From Uloborus plumipes (Eukaryota > Arthropoda > Arachnida > Araneae > Uloboridae), in the NCBI GenBank assembly GCA_038373865.1, contig JAXGGA010002373.1:60132-124131 (forward strand): 64,000 bases of DNA. The letters run 5' to 3'. Below, piece by piece: positions 1-11,294 of this stretch (position 1 is its first letter; each line of letters opens with the position of its first letter). The notes below the pieces were generated by a model. It was given only the letters and a program-made list of their open reading frames with translations. It had not been told where the DNA came from and did no database searches. A program made the position numbers and the translations under genes.

Positions 1-60
1 ATGTGATTCATGAGTGCCACTATTTGATGCTGCAGATTCTGCAAATAATGATGCTGATTG
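1..60 (-). CDS. Apc: APC homologue, internal exon cut by window edge
   Basis: On the minus strand a 3' splice site (ttattgaccacag) at 61-63 is followed by an open phase-0 frame starting QSASLFAESAASN, which stays open to the window edge. The preceding exon (602-721) also ends in phase 0, so the two join without a shift. No APC motif is visible in this short Ser/Ala-rich piece. The assignment rests on position, strand, phase and the splice signal. The gene continues to the left of the window. Confidence 0.6.
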
Positions 61-601
61 CTGTGGTCAATAATTTAATAGCTTAAGCCAAATTTTCCAA
101 AAATAAATAATGTTATCAATTAAAATAAGCAGATTTAAGGTAGCATATGTTAAAATAGTAGATTTAAAAAAAAATAATTAAATTTATTTTGTATGATGCA
201 AAAAGATTGAAATCTCACAATTTTCAGCAAAGCTTGATGTTGATAAGTTTACAAAAATCAGAGTTTTATTAAATGAGTGATTAATTAAGAAAATTCATTT
301 AAGTAAAATAAGTCAATGTCTTTAATGCACTAAATTTGAAGCTTGGTTTAAAAAAAAAAAAAGAAAAAGGAAAAAGTTTCCAAAAATGGATTTTTTTTTT
401 TTTTTTTTTGAGTATATGGATAAAATTGAAGAAACACTGCAAAAACAGCAGCAAAATAAAAAATAATAATAATAATAATTTTAAAAAATCTTGATTTTTT
501 TAATGTACCTTTTTAAAAGGATATTATTATTTTTTTTAAAGCTTACAAACCATGAACCAACTTTCTTTAAGAAGCTAACAACTGGTATTGCACTATATTA
601 C
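61..601. other. APC intron, AT-rich
   Basis: Non-coding. It holds long A and T runs and a short TAA-type microsatellite near 463-480. I see no transposon ends or genes. Confidence 0.6.
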
Positions 602-721
602 CTGAGCTTCCATGCATAACTCAGTTTCTTCCAAATCCTTGCACTCTTGCTGTAATTTTGTAACTGGTAAAGCACCAGATGGTGATTCACAGTTAATTAT
701 GCCTGATTCTACAACCAGTTT
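602..721 (-). CDS. Apc: APC homologue, internal exon (40 codons)
   Basis: The minus-strand exon is bounded by a 3' splice site (tttttttgcag, 722-732) and a 5' splice site CAG|GTAATA at 601-602. It encodes 40 codons in phase 0 at both ends, beginning KLVVESGIINCESPSGALP and ending in an acidic stretch (KDLEETELCMEAQ). The ESGII...SPSG string faintly resembles the SGIISPS motif of the exon at 2803-3085, but I would not call it a functional repeat. It belongs to the C-terminal half of APC by order and phase. No interaction motif is certain here. Confidence 0.7.
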
Positions 722-1219
722 CTGCAAAAAAAACAACAACTCATAAAAAAAAATGTAAACAGGTTTATTTAAGATTTGTAACAAAATCAATTAAAATCAC
801 GAAGTACAGCACTAGAAATCAAAGGAAATTTTTGAAATTCTAAAATAGAGACTGGGCTAAAGGCATATAGCACTTATATATTTATCAAGCAATTCAACAT
901 TTAACATCCTAAACTATAGCAATGTTTAAATAAGTATACTACCCTATTTGCAAAATGTTTAATTCATATTTTTATTTTATTTATTTATTTATTTTTTTGA
1001 ATTTTTGCCACCTATTTTAGTTTAGTTTTATTCCACAAACTTGCTTACTTTTTCTTTCTTTTTTTTTGTCGAAAATAAAACACGAAAATAATATCTAAGT
1101 CCAACATTTTACAAGTATTTGTGGGGAATCAAAAACGTGTTCATTCAACCATCTCAAAATTCATTCTTTTTGGATACTGTGGTTTACCAGCTCATGGCAG
1201 TAAATTGTTAAAGATTAAA

Positions 1220-1483
1220 TGAAGGCCTTGGGTGTAAATAGTGGTAACTGCATTTTTAAAATCAAAAGTATGGCTTGTGAAATTTTCGAAAAACTACTGT
1301 AGGAAGTATTTTGATTTTAAAAGCAAAGTGTGTGTGTGTAGGTACATTATTAAGGGATGTGTTTATATTCTTAAACCCTGTTTGTAATATTTTTGTTCAT
1401 ATAGCCAAATGCCATTATTTTCACCAAATGATTCAAGTTTTACAATTTTGTCAGATACCACTATTTACGCCCGAGCCCTTTGA
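1220..1483. mobile_element. MITE with TGAAGGGC-type inverted ends
   Basis: The left end (GGGTGTAAATAGTGGTA) is mirrored by the right end (TACCACTATTTACGCCCGAG). A second copy lies at 22437-22688 with clear TA duplications, and a half copy lies at 30405. At this copy the flanking TA is decayed. It lies in an APC intron and has no coding capacity. Confidence 0.75.
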
Positions 1484-1540
1484 ATACAATATTAATTTAA
1501 AGATAGGCCAGTATTTAAATGCTAAAAATTACTTTTGTAC

Positions 1541-1630
1541 CTTTTCATCATCTTTGGACATTCCTAGAGATTGCTGAAAAAGAGCATTGTCTTCCTCAGA
1601 ATCTAATTCATCATCTGATTTATAATGACT
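1541..1630 (-). CDS. Apc: APC homologue, internal exon (30 codons, acidic)
   Basis: The minus-strand exon lies between tttgatttttcag (1631-1643) and GAAAAG|GTACAAAAG (1540-1541). It is exactly 90 nt and phase 0 at both ends, joining the exon at 2803-3085 (which ends in phase 0) to that at 602-721. The peptide begins SHYKSDDELDSEEDNALFQQ and continues SLGMSKDDEK. The acidic run followed by a hydrophobic core is reminiscent of APC SAMP (Axin-binding) repeats, but the diagnostic Ser-Ala-Met-Pro is absent. At most it is a degenerate SAMP. Confidence 0.75.
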
Positions 1631-2802
1631 CTGAAAAATCAAATAGATCTAGTGAAAATTTTGTGAAAAGAAAATATACTTACAAACTGTAAAATTATTA
1701 ATGTATCTTGGGTGTTTGTAAATAACACACAAAAATTAAAGAAAATGTTCAACTATTCTTTTCGAAGAATCAGATATCCAAGGTACAAAAAACTAAAAAA
1801 AGAAAAAAAATTACCATGCTTTTCTAACAGTAAGGTGTACTAGAAATTATTTATTGAAAAAGTTGAACTTCAACCGTGCAAGAAGATCAGATAGTGCAAA
1901 AAAAAAAAAAAAAAAAAAATGTTCTCAAATCAGTAGCAACACATCAGTATCAGAATACCATGTTTTCAGAAATTAGGAGAACAATACCTTCTTACTTGGA
2001 AAGGGAAAGACACACAAATTGCTCTTTAATTTGATTGCAGTAGATTCAGTGACTACATTTAAGTGCAAGCTTATTTTCAAACATTCATAACATTGTAAAA
2101 AATCCTAGCGCTTTCGACATAATAGTAAATATATATAATTACGTTTAAAAATTTTATGAGATCTTTTATAGTTCTGCATCAGTTTTTTTTTTGGGGGGGG
2201 GGGTGACATGCCAAAAAATGCATAAAACTAGTAAACAAATACCCCAACCAGTGAAGAAGAACAGCATTTCTGATTGTTTCCTTTCTGGAAGTGGCCGAAT
2301 TACGCCTCATAATTCGCTGAGGCCGAAGATTCGGCTAAGTTAAAAAGCTTCTGCTTGGCCAAAGCTTCATTTTATCTCTACTGGAAAGATATAGAAGGAA
2401 GTGACAATTGCCAATTCATAAAAGAAAAATGAAATGTTTTAAAATGTTATTTTGCACAAAAATTACGAGGTGTTCATTCACTGGTTCTGTCTACCCTACA
2501 TTTCTCTTTCCATTACAAGGAGGGAGGGGGGGGGGTAATTACCCCCCTCCAAATTATATGTATGAACTCACATGTAAAAGCCTGAAATCGCCTTTTTGAC
2601 CTTTCATTTCGAACATTTTCCAACGACATCCCCACAATGAAAAATTTCTCGCTACACCACTGGCGTACATAAACAAATAAAAATAACAAACAACTGTTCG
2701 TATTACCAAGTACATTTCTTACACAAATTTAACTGATGATTTTATATACAACAATAAATAAAATATTAACAATGATAATATTTTTGACAAAAAATTACAT
2801 AC
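1631..2802. other. APC intron with homopolymer runs
   Basis: Non-coding. It contains a run of about 22 A near 1898, a T-then-G run near 2186-2203 and a G run near 2526, plus AT-rich filler. No splice-flanked open frame with APC similarity was found on the minus strand. Confidence 0.55.
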
Positions 2803-3085
2803 ATTATAATTCAATTGCTGGAGGCCACTTTGAAGCGTATGGCTTTCAAGTTTATGAACCTCTTTAGATTTGGGACCATCTTCATCAGATACAATGCTTA
2901 AAATGCTGTCATCTAAAACATTTACTGATTCATTATCACTTTCATCTTTTAAGATATCAGCATCACTCTTCAGGATTGGTGATATTGCTCTAGTAGGGAC
3001 ATCTTTTTGCAAATGACTTGGAGATACTGCTTCACCGGGAGAATCTGGAAGTTCACTTGGAGAAATAATACCACTTGTCAAAGTG
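2803..3085 (-). CDS. Apc: APC homologue, exon with R2/B (CID) motif
   Basis: The 3' splice site ttatccccacag precedes 3085, and the 5' splice site AATTATAAT|GTATGT is at 2802-2803. The previous exon ends in phase 2 (AG), and the first base here (C) completes a Ser codon. The frame then reads TLTSGIISPSELPDSPGE, nearly identical to the conserved segment of vertebrate APC just after 20-aa repeat 2 (SGIISPSDLPDSPGQ). In APC family work this is the R2/B or catenin-inhibitory region, needed for beta-catenin destruction. The rest is Ser/Asp-rich (DESDNESVNVLDDSILS) and of unknown function. The identification rests on this motif plus the phase match and is secure. Confidence 0.92.
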
Positions 3086-3621
3086 CTGTGGGGATAAGAC
3101 ACACCAATAATTAAAAAGTCAGGATGAAAATATTATTCAAAGTTTACAAGAAAGTATTTACAGCAGTCAGTAGTGTTTATTTTTACCAGCTACAAAACAA
3201 AAAGTATGTCTGGTAAGATTTCCTGTGGGTAGTGCCATGGGCGCCCATACTTTTTTTTTTTTGGGGGGGGGGGGGAGGCGGCTCAGATATTTTCCCCATG
3301 GTTTAGCAGGAGATTTTTTTCTAGGGAAAGCAATGTCAGTGCAGATTAAACTTATTAAAAGTTGACATTTTTAACGACTTATTCATTAACTAGCCGGGTA
3401 CTCGGCCCTGCCCGGGTTTCGGCCGGGTATGGTGTTTTAGTGACACTCGTTCATGAATTTTTCAACATTAAAGTGCATATCTATACACACAATGTCTACT
3501 TCTGTAAACAATGGCAATTTTTTTCTGACTGGACAAACTAAAAAACTGTATTACACACCTTAAATACAAATGAAAGCTACAAATAATGTTTAGGTAAATC
3601 GGAAATGTTATAAGCTTGGTA

Positions 3622-4522
3622 CAGGGTGCGGCGGAGAAACTTGCAGACTTGAAAAGTCAACTAAGGGAAAAGTACATCATGTATCAGTTTACTACTTTTT
3701 ATAAGATATGGTACCCATTCTGAATTTTTATATTAGTTAGATTTAAAAACTACATCGGGAAGAATGACGGCCCCTGTTAATGATGCACTCATGTACCCTA
3801 GATTTGTTGCACTCTTTCGAGCATATCGACTGATGGGATGTTGGTGATAGCAAGCAAGCCGGATGTTGTTCTCCAGGCGTTGCAGGGTCCGGGGCTTGTC
3901 GTTGTAAACGATCGATTTGAGATACCCCCATAAAAAATAGTCACAGAGTGTCAAATCGGAAGAGCGGGCCGGCCACGGTACGTCACCTTTCAAGGAGACG
4001 TTATCACTCAACTGGTGAACCACAGCAAGTTTGTAGGGATGAAACTGGAGTTCGTTGTGAAGAATTCGTCTCAGTGTCCAATCAAAAATCCCCAAAGCAG
4101 CAGCGTGTTTACGCGCCGAACGCCTGGGAGAGCGCAAAAACGACTCCCTCACTTTTTCGACGTTTTCTAGGGTTCTGGAAATCCGTTGACCTCCTGGGCC
4201 TCTGTTTGCCACACTCTCACTTTCCCTGAATGTTTTCACCCACAAAACAGTCGATTCCCAGCCAGGAATGGGAACAACGGGCTGAATTTTGAACCGAGTT
4301 CGGAAGGCACGTTGAGTGGCGACCACCGAAAAATTATTTGAAAAGTAAGATTTGGCGGCGAACGCTCGTTGCTCCTTTGTCCAACGCATAACGACAACTA
4401 AACTATGAGATAGCAAAACTTCAGGACCCTCTCTTTAAAATGAGACTCTTCCCACTTCTTTCTGACCACTCCTTGCTAATTAGCATCCAATTAAAATCAG
4501 CAAGTTTCTCTGTCGCACCCTG
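3622..4522 (-). mobile_element. mariner-type element, internally deleted
   Basis: The terminal repeats are CAGGGTGCGGCGGAGAAACT on the left and, inverted, CAGGGTGCGACAGAGAAACT on the right, flanked by TA on both sides (3620-3621 and 4523-4524). It is about 901 bp, shorter than a full mariner (about 1.3 kb), because the middle of the transposase is missing. It is inserted within a Helitron. Confidence 0.9.
3733..4416 (-). pseudogene. mariner transposase with central deletion
   Basis: One frame of 227 codons reads through. The N-terminus (WTKEQRAFAAKSYF) carries the helix-turn-helix start typical of mariner transposases common in arthropod genomes. The C-terminal part has WPARSSDLTLCDYFLWGYLK, the block holding the last catalytic Asp. 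Between VVHQLS and DNVSLKGDVPW the central part of the catalytic domain, which should hold the first two acidic residues, is absent. The product could not be an active transposase. The frame is otherwise intact, suggesting a fairly young deletion derivative mobilised in trans. Confidence 0.9.
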
Positions 4523-5744
4523 TAAAATCAATTGCACTGGAGTCAAGTATTTCCAAACATTACACGTAAAATAAGTCCCATCATTAGTTTATATCCTTGT
4601 GACTACATTGGTGAAAACATCTTATGTACCTAACTTAGAAATTTTTTGACTATAAACATTTTCTGTTCTCTAACTGTTGCCAAAATCAATTATCTTTTTA
4701 TTTAGTCTCGTTAGCGATTATTGGAACAGATTAATCTAAAGATCCTAAGAAAGCAATAAATTTCATACTTACTCCAGAGAAGCCTTGGTTCACATTTTCA
4801 TTATGACCACCATTAATATTGTTGTTACCAGGCAACAAATTTTTGCAACAATGGACGGAAAATTTAATCATTTAATGAGGAAACTATATGAAATTTACTA
4901 TTTTCCATAATAACTTTTTTAAACTAAGCTTTTTAGAAATAAATTATAGCTTATCCTGCTCCCTGTAACTGCAGCTATCTACGGTGAAAAAATGGTTAAA
5001 ATCGGTCCAGTAGTTTTGAAGTTTACCCCGGACATACGCATACAAAAGTAGTCTTTTATGTATATAGATTGCTGAAGAAGAAATGTTTTAATTTTTTTGC
5101 CTAAAATATAGTGTACTAAAAGCAATTAAGTACCAATTTCTAAGGAGGGACGAAGCCTCACTTGTCCCTTACCCCACATGGGCACCCCTGGGTAGGGCAA
5201 ACACTGCTCAGCTGATTTTCATAGACTTTGACACAAAAGTATTTAGAAGCATGAGGCACTTTAACACCTCCGCCCCCTAACATTAGTACCTATTGTTTTT
5301 GTTAATGCTATTTGTTTCTTCTGTTTTTTTTTTCTACAATTTAAAACAATTTCCAGCAAAAGAAGAACGTTGTTCAAAGTTTTTATGAGCATCAGAGCAG
5401 CTGGGACTGCTTTTAGCCAACAAAATCCAAGGTGCAACTTCGTCCAAAGCTACCTATCCGACTGATAATTTCAAAAGATCTCCAATCAAAATCAAAAGTA
5501 AAAATGCAAGGACTTCTTTCGTGCAGCTAAAAATATTTTGTTTTGTTGCTAAATCCAGGCTACGATTGCAGAATGTAAACTAAATTTTTCCAAAAAATAT
5601 ATACACATATAATTTGTGCATTACATTCATTATACTTTAAAAAGAATAGATATGTAAGCTCAGATGGGAAAAAGCTTCTAGCCTCAAAATAATTTTTAGA
5701 GAGTTTTTAATAAATCATAATTAAAACAATCCATCAATGATTAC

Positions 5745-5889
5745 CTGAAGATACTAATAGAACTCCGATCGTCCATCAAAGACTGTTGCTCAAAACTATT
5801 TAAGGAACATATTGAGCTCGATCGAGAAAACATCAGTGGAGAAGAAGCTTTTGAAATATTATCTTCACTTCTAAACGTAACATTCTTAC
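5745..5889 (-). CDS. Apc: APC homologue, exon with 20-aa repeat R2
   Basis: The exon lies between atttctacag (5890 onward) and CTTCAG|GTAATC at 5744-5745. It enters in phase 1: the G left by exon 8343-8829 plus GT makes Gly. It leaves in phase 2, completed by the exon at 2803-3085. The peptide contains SPLMFSRSSSICSLNSFEQQ, matching vertebrate APC 20-aa repeat 2 (TPLMFSRCTSVSSLDSFES). As in vertebrate R2, the usual Tyr-x-x-Glu-x-Thr-Pro lead-in is weak, and R2 is known as the repeat that does not bind beta-catenin. Its position directly before the B motif is the canonical order. Confidence 0.93.
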
Positions 5890-5964
5890 CTGTAGAAATA
5901 AAACCAAAATTACTTCAGAATTAATCAAAGAAATAGCTATTATTTTAAAGAGGACACTTAGAAG

Positions 5965-6530
5965 CAGGGGCTGCATTTCAACATTTCTTTTGAGGAGGCG
6001 CGAGCTCCTTAAATATGAAGTTCCTCAGTAAAAGAATGATGTCTTAAATTGGAAGCAATATTAAGAAAAAATGGAGAAGCAGTTTAAATTTTATGACCAA
6101 ACTTTAAAATTATTTTATAATTAGTTGTCATATAAAATGTCTGATTATAAATTAGTTTTTAAGTTTTAGTCAAGTTTTAATCTTTAATGTTCGGACTCAA
6201 GAAGAGTTTTTTTGTATTGAATTCCAGTGTCTTGTGCTATTTCCCAAACATCTTAAGTTCGAAATCCTTTCTTGTCCTATGTCCGGTTATGCTTGTTTCA
6301 GAGCATTTTTTTTTTTCAGATTCCTCTCTTATTAGAAACAATCTTGAGAATATGTTTAAGGATGAGTTTTATCAAATTTTGTTGGAAATAAACAAGCTTT
6401 TTCAGTTCCAATTGCACGTGCTAATTGATTTGTGTTATGCATAAATTGAATTTTCCCGATTTTTAACATTCTGCGAAAAATATTTGGGGGTGCGACCGCC
6501 CCCTCTTGCCCCCCTTATTTGCCGCCCCTG
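5965..6530. mobile_element. hAT-like MITE, 566 bp
   Basis: The ends are CAGGGGCTGCATTTC and TTTGCCGCCCCTG, with a perfect 8-bp duplication CTTAGAAG at 5957-5964 and 6531-6538. The 85-codon open frame inside has no recognisable similarity and is probably chance. It lies in an APC intron. Confidence 0.88.
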
Positions 6531-6805
6531 CTTAGAAGAGTGGTTTCTAGTTTTTTCATCATTTGTGCAGCACACTATTATTGTCATCAAATATGTTGAA
6601 TTTTACTACATCACCAAAATATGATTGGGTTTGATCATTTTCATGACAAATGTTTTATTGGTGTCTGTATAAACCAGTTTTTGAACTGTTCATAAACTTC
6701 CAAAAACCTGGGCAGAATTTTTAAAACTGATTTTAAAAAAACAATAAAAATCTTTGCATAGAAGGGTTTTATTAAATATAGCCTTTTAAACATTCAATCC
6801 ATTAC

Positions 6806-7550
6806 AGGGTTCATACTTATTTTAAAAAATGAAAATTAAGGACTTTTTAAGGGCTCCCAAATTTTTTTAAGGACTCATAGAAAAACATTTAAATAGCTAT
6901 AGGAACACAATTTCGCTATAAAACACTTTAAAAATAATGCAACAATGATTCAACTTTTTAAACTTATTTTCTGTTCAATTTTTTGAACAATATTATTTAG
7001 TTCAGTCTCCTTCTCATGGACAATTTTTCTAATTGCATTTGCTTTAATAAATTTCTGAACATCTAATGTTTTCCCCCTTCATCACAGAGATTATTAACAG
7101 AAATTTTTAAGTTTTCAACGTCTATTTCTTACACACTTATTCATCTACTTCTTGCTATTTTCAAAACGCAAAAAACTCAACAACACAAGTGAGTCTCTTC
7201 CTCGATCACCTAGGCATAAACAGAGAAATCATTTAGGAATGTGAAAAAAAAAAAAAAAAACACTGGAATAGATGAAAAATCTGTAGAAAACGTACGATTT
7301 TACACATATACCCTACGATCATAAAATAATGCAAAAAAACGTACATTATACGGCCAAAACGTACAAGTTGGCAGGTAAAAGCTGGAGTGACTCCAGCTTT
7401 TAATTCATGGTGAAAAAGAAAGAAAAAATAACTGAAACAGTGTTTTAAAAATTAAGGAAATTTTTCCAAAATTAAGGACTTTTTAAGGGTTTTTTAGGGA
7501 CCTTAATTTTGCTTGATAAAATTAAGGGTTTCTTAAGGAAGTACGAACCC
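6806..7550. mobile_element. hAT-like MITE, AAGGACTTTTTAAGG type
   Basis: The terminal repeats are AGGGTTCATACTTA and, inverted, AGGGTTCGTACTTCC. The flanks TCCATTAC and TGCATTAC form an 8-bp duplication with one mismatch. Subterminal AAATTAAGGACTTTTTAAGG repeats occur at both ends. A fragment (about 7280-7380) ending in acaagttggcaggt is a piece of the ACCTGCCAAC element type seen at 28142. Confidence 0.75.
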
Positions 7551-8342
7551 TGCATTACTCCTTCACTTGTTCTTCAGATTTTCTATAATATTAGAATATT
7601 ATTCTTGCTTTCATTATCAATACAAAAGTTTTTATAACCTAAAACATAAAGATGCAAATACAAATAAATTTATTTAGCAATGTTAAGTAAGAAGTATTAG
7701 CAATAATACTGCTGTGTCAAGTTTTTTTACAGTACAAAAGGGCATGGGCTAAAATTCTCCGAGGGTGGCAGATTTCTCTATTAATATTTCTCAAATCTCC
7801 TCTGAAATAACTTCAAAAACAAAAAAGCAGGGAAAGGGGACTCTACCTGAGACTGAGCAGAAGGTTTTAAAATTTTCAGCGAAAACCAACATTTATTAGA
7901 ACAGCTAATAAATTTGTGTGGGGGGGGGGGACAAGATATAAAAACAAACTTTTACAGAATCGTAACTAAGATTTGTTTGGTCAAACAAGATTATTTTTTT
8001 TCTCTCCCAAAAATTCTGATGCCCACCAAATATAATGCTCAGTGCTAAATCTAAGAGGGAACAGGCCCTTGCCCTCAAATTCTCTTCTTGGGGCAGAAAA
8101 TTCCTCAGATTTCTGTGTGGTTATTTTTCTTTCTTTTGAAACTCAATATGAAAATTTGAAAGAAGATTGGTAACAGCAGCAGCTTCAATATTCGCCCCGC
8201 TAAGGAAAAATCGAAGACCCAGCACTGATAACACTAAGAGAAGTCTCCCTTCTACATAAAAATTGAATTTTAGCCCTTGAAGGTTAACATTTAATGTTAT
8301 GATGTTAACCATTACGCAATTAATCTACTTAAAATTTATTAC
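7551..8342. other. APC intron, no gene seen
   Basis: AT-rich with a G run near 7919. Short open frames on the minus strand show no splice-flanked similarity to APC. No paired transposon ends were found. Confidence 0.5.
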
Positions 8343-8829
8343 CTTCTTTGCAATTTATGTCTTCCTTTCCTTTATCTGAAGATGAATTCGTAATTAGTAC
8401 ATTATCATCCTTTTTGGAGGCAAATGACTCACGTAACGAAGCACGTGCTGTGAAACTAGAATTTTCATTTTTTTTAACATCGTGCTTGGAAGATATTAAA
8501 CTTACACCAACATCTCGTAAGTCACACAAAGAAGATGATGAAGAAATAGTAAGAGGAGTTCCTTCCATGTAATAAACTTTAAGTTCATCATTACAGGATT
8601 GTTGTTTCGCAGGTTGAGGCCCAGAGTTATTCGGAAAATTAATCAAAACTTTGGGGGACTTTTTGCGGACATCATAAGAATCTTGATCTGCATATTTTTT
8701 ACTGTAATCGACCAATTGATCAAAATCATCTAGATCAGTTTCAACATAGTAGTCATACATAGGTGATGTATTTTGTCCACTTTTATAACTTAACATGATG
8801 AACTCAGCTTGTTGACGCCAGAAGTTATG
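8343..8829 (-). CDS. Apc: APC homologue, exon with 15-aa and first 20-aa repeats
   Basis: The minus-strand 3' splice site (tttttttttag) lies at 8830-8831 and the 5' splice site AAAGAAG|GTAATA at 8342-8343. The frame is open from the acceptor (HNFWRQQAEFI) through Met at 8796. It then holds DLDDFDQLVDYSKKYADQ, a 15-aa-type beta-catenin-binding repeat, and VYYMEGTPLTISSSSSLCDL, a 20-aa repeat with the E-G-T-P core and Ser-rich casein kinase/GSK3 site. APC scaffolds the cytoplasmic beta-catenin destruction complex. Upstream exons (oligomerisation and armadillo repeats in the family) are not seen. Either they lie further right, or Met 8796 starts a short APC form. Neighbouring genes run the other way. 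Confidence 0.92.
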
Positions 8830-11068
8830 CTAAAAAAAAAAGATGGAACTCAATGAAACACGATCTTTTTATTTTTTGAAACACTGTTACACGGCATAAT
8901 TATAAAACACTGTGCCAACATTATTCAACGAAAATTTTTAACTATCGGGAATACAAAATGTAAACCGAGACCTCGAAACTCGAATCACTCAAATGTAAAC
9001 ACAAGAGGCACAACACTGCGACGACAGTTAAGTAATTGTTAATTTTCACAAAAAACTCGTTTTCTACAGCACAAACTAGTTAGTATGCAACTTTACGTAG
9101 ATAAAACCTACAGAAAATCAATAATTTTCAGATTTGAACAGTAAAAATTGGTATTTTATTGATATTAGCGAATTTGGATCCGCTTAACTAGTTTGACGAG
9201 GTCAGCGTGAAGTCTTCGTTTCGACGTCTGGCAATCTTTACCTTTTTGTTGTTTTTTGCTTTTGATGCCGAAATCGTAGGATTAGGACGAAATCGCAGTC
9301 ACTTCTGTGGTCAGCAACGCTGGTAAATACTCTTTAATTAATTTTGACATTTATATCCGTAGAAATGATCACAAGTATCGCTTTGTTATTTTGTGTTAGA
9401 AAATGATAATCATGTTAACCATTTAAGTAAAATGTCGCCATTTATAAAAGCCAGATCTAAACGCTGAATTTCCAAAAAAGCGTTTAACCCATTTCGTTTT
9501 CCTTTATTTTTTTGCAACAATGTTGGCCTTGTCACTTTTTTTATATTGAATAATAAATGTTTCATATAGTGTCAAAGAAAGGAATCAAGTGATTTTTTAC
9601 GCTTTAACCATACTATCTGTAACAATTACCGGGAAATATGTTGGCTGCACCCAAATTCGTTTTTACATCATTAAATGCTTATTTGAAAAGATTTCCTGTT
9701 ATTACGAATGAAATAGCCTGTATCAATGTAATCAATAGCTCTTGATATTGATATTTTAAAAGGAAAAAAAAGTATTACTATGGTTAATGTTATTAACAAA
9801 ATAGCATTTATCATTGATCTCGATATATTGATTTTTAAAAAGAAACATAAGTGTTACAAATTATAAAGTTTTTTTAACTAATAAAATAGCATTAATCATT
9901 GCTCTTGCTATTGGTTTAAAAACAATGGGGGGGGGGGATATGGCTAATTTAAATAGTATTGTTGTGTACAGAATTTACAAAACTAGAATTTTTATCTAGA
10001 CACCACAATAATGCCTTCTATAACTTTTTAAGCATCAAAATGAACCATCTCTAGTTGTCATTTTTAATGAATAAAAATCCGAATGTTAAAAAATATTTAT
10101 GTAAAAGAAATGCTACACTCTCTTGATTTCATGTGGGATAAGATCTGTAACATATAACAATGTTAATTATTTTAAAACGACAAAATTAATTGCATTTTGA
10201 AATTACACACAAATTTAATCTTTTGCTTTAACCACGGGTCTTAATCATTATAATGCATCAAAAGAAAAGCTCTTCTATATGTAATCGTTTAATTCCGACA
10301 TCAAATTCGTCACCTGGGGATGGAAATCTAAGGGTCATAGCAACATGTTCGGTTGCAAAATGTGAATTAACAACTGTTTATTTCTAACGCTGAACCAGTC
10401 ATTTCCAAAGTGGGGGACTTGGCTGACAAAACAATTTATTGTCATTTAAATGAAGTTTTTCCAATGATGTGTACTTACAGTTTTTGCCCCTCTCACCCTT
10501 CCCTAAAAACTAGAAATGTGGTGCTTGATTATGATTATGTGCTAAAATAGTCCCTTCGCCCCAATGTTAGAAATAAATATTTGAGTGTAGGCATCATGAT
10601 GTCGCCTGCTCATTTCTAGGCATCAAAGCTGACAAACTAGGAGCCAGTTTTAATCAATCAAATATGTCTATCCAAATGTATTTTCATTTAAGAAATTAAC
10701 CATGCTGCTGATATTTCTTGCTGTGTGTTGCATACTGCTCACAAGAATATTTGTAAAAAATGTAAAAATAAGGAAATAATTTTTAGAAAAAATAAATTGA
10801 TAGTATAAGGAAAATTATTTTTACAAATGTATCCTTTCGGTCGAGAACGGGTCTTAATTGCAGTAAGTTTGGAAATAAAACCTTCAATGTGATTCAAAAC
10901 TTTTGCCGTCATATTTGGCACCTAGTTTCGAAAACTAGACATTGAATCAAAATTTTGCAGAGCTGTTTATTTCTAACACTGCCTTCCCCCTATCCCATAT
11001 GAAGTTAATACAAATATTTGGACATTTAAAAGATAGGAATATGAAACTAAAGTTAGGATATGCAATGA
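8830..11068. other. Intron or intergenic region with candidate promoter zone
   Basis: 8940-9330 is less AT-rich and has more CpG than its surroundings. A plausible plus-strand 5' splice site (AACGCTG|GTAAATAC) lies near 9322 and a minus-strand one (AAAAAG|GTAAAG) near 9239. This would fit a first exon of APC, of the brm gene at 34413, or both, but no start codon ties it to either. A dispersed repeat with TTATTTCTAACACTG ends spans about 10562-10982, with a related end near 42551. The rest is AT-rich filler. Confidence 0.3.
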
Positions 11069-11294
11069 GTTACCACCAGTGGCGTAGCTGCAGCTTCTGC
11101 CGCCCGGGGTGGTTCGTCAATTTGTCGCCCCTTTATTTAAACGTATTTTTATTTAGACTTTTTTAGACTATTATTTAGACTGCTTATTATTTAGCCTGAG
11201 CAACGGAGAGTGCTGGAAAATCGTACTTCTGGGTCAACACTTTAATCTAGTTACAGGATCATTGCTAACCAACTATTTTCATCTCAAAAGATAA

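Larger units (their letters stand above)
3390..5068 (-). mobile_element. Non-autonomous Helitron (minus orientation)
   Basis: On the minus strand it begins TCTATATACATAAAAG and ends GGCCGAGTACCCGGCTAG, giving the 5' TC and 3' CTAG (CTRR class) ends expected of Helitrons. It is inserted between A and T with no target duplication. The sequence just inside the 5' end (AATCGGTCCAGTAGTTTTG in the plus orientation) is of the type seen in arthropod Helitron families. The related fragment at 31919-32697 carries helicase coding remnants. A mariner element is inserted inside it. Confidence 0.65.
3236..5190. mobile_element. hAT-like non-autonomous element, host of a nested insertion
   Basis: The ends are CATGGGCGCCCATAC on the left and CACATGGGCACCCCTG on the right. 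They are flanked by GGTAGTGC (3228-3235) and GGTAGGGC (5191-5198), an 8-bp duplication with one mismatch. Most of its length is a Helitron (3390-5068). The host element shows a T13-G13 run at about 3250-3276. It lies in an APC intron. Confidence 0.65.

Noticed and set aside
1541..1630. A true APC SAMP (Axin-binding) repeat
   Set aside because: Acidic and hydrophobic spacing is suggestive, but the Ser-Ala-Met-Pro signature is absent.
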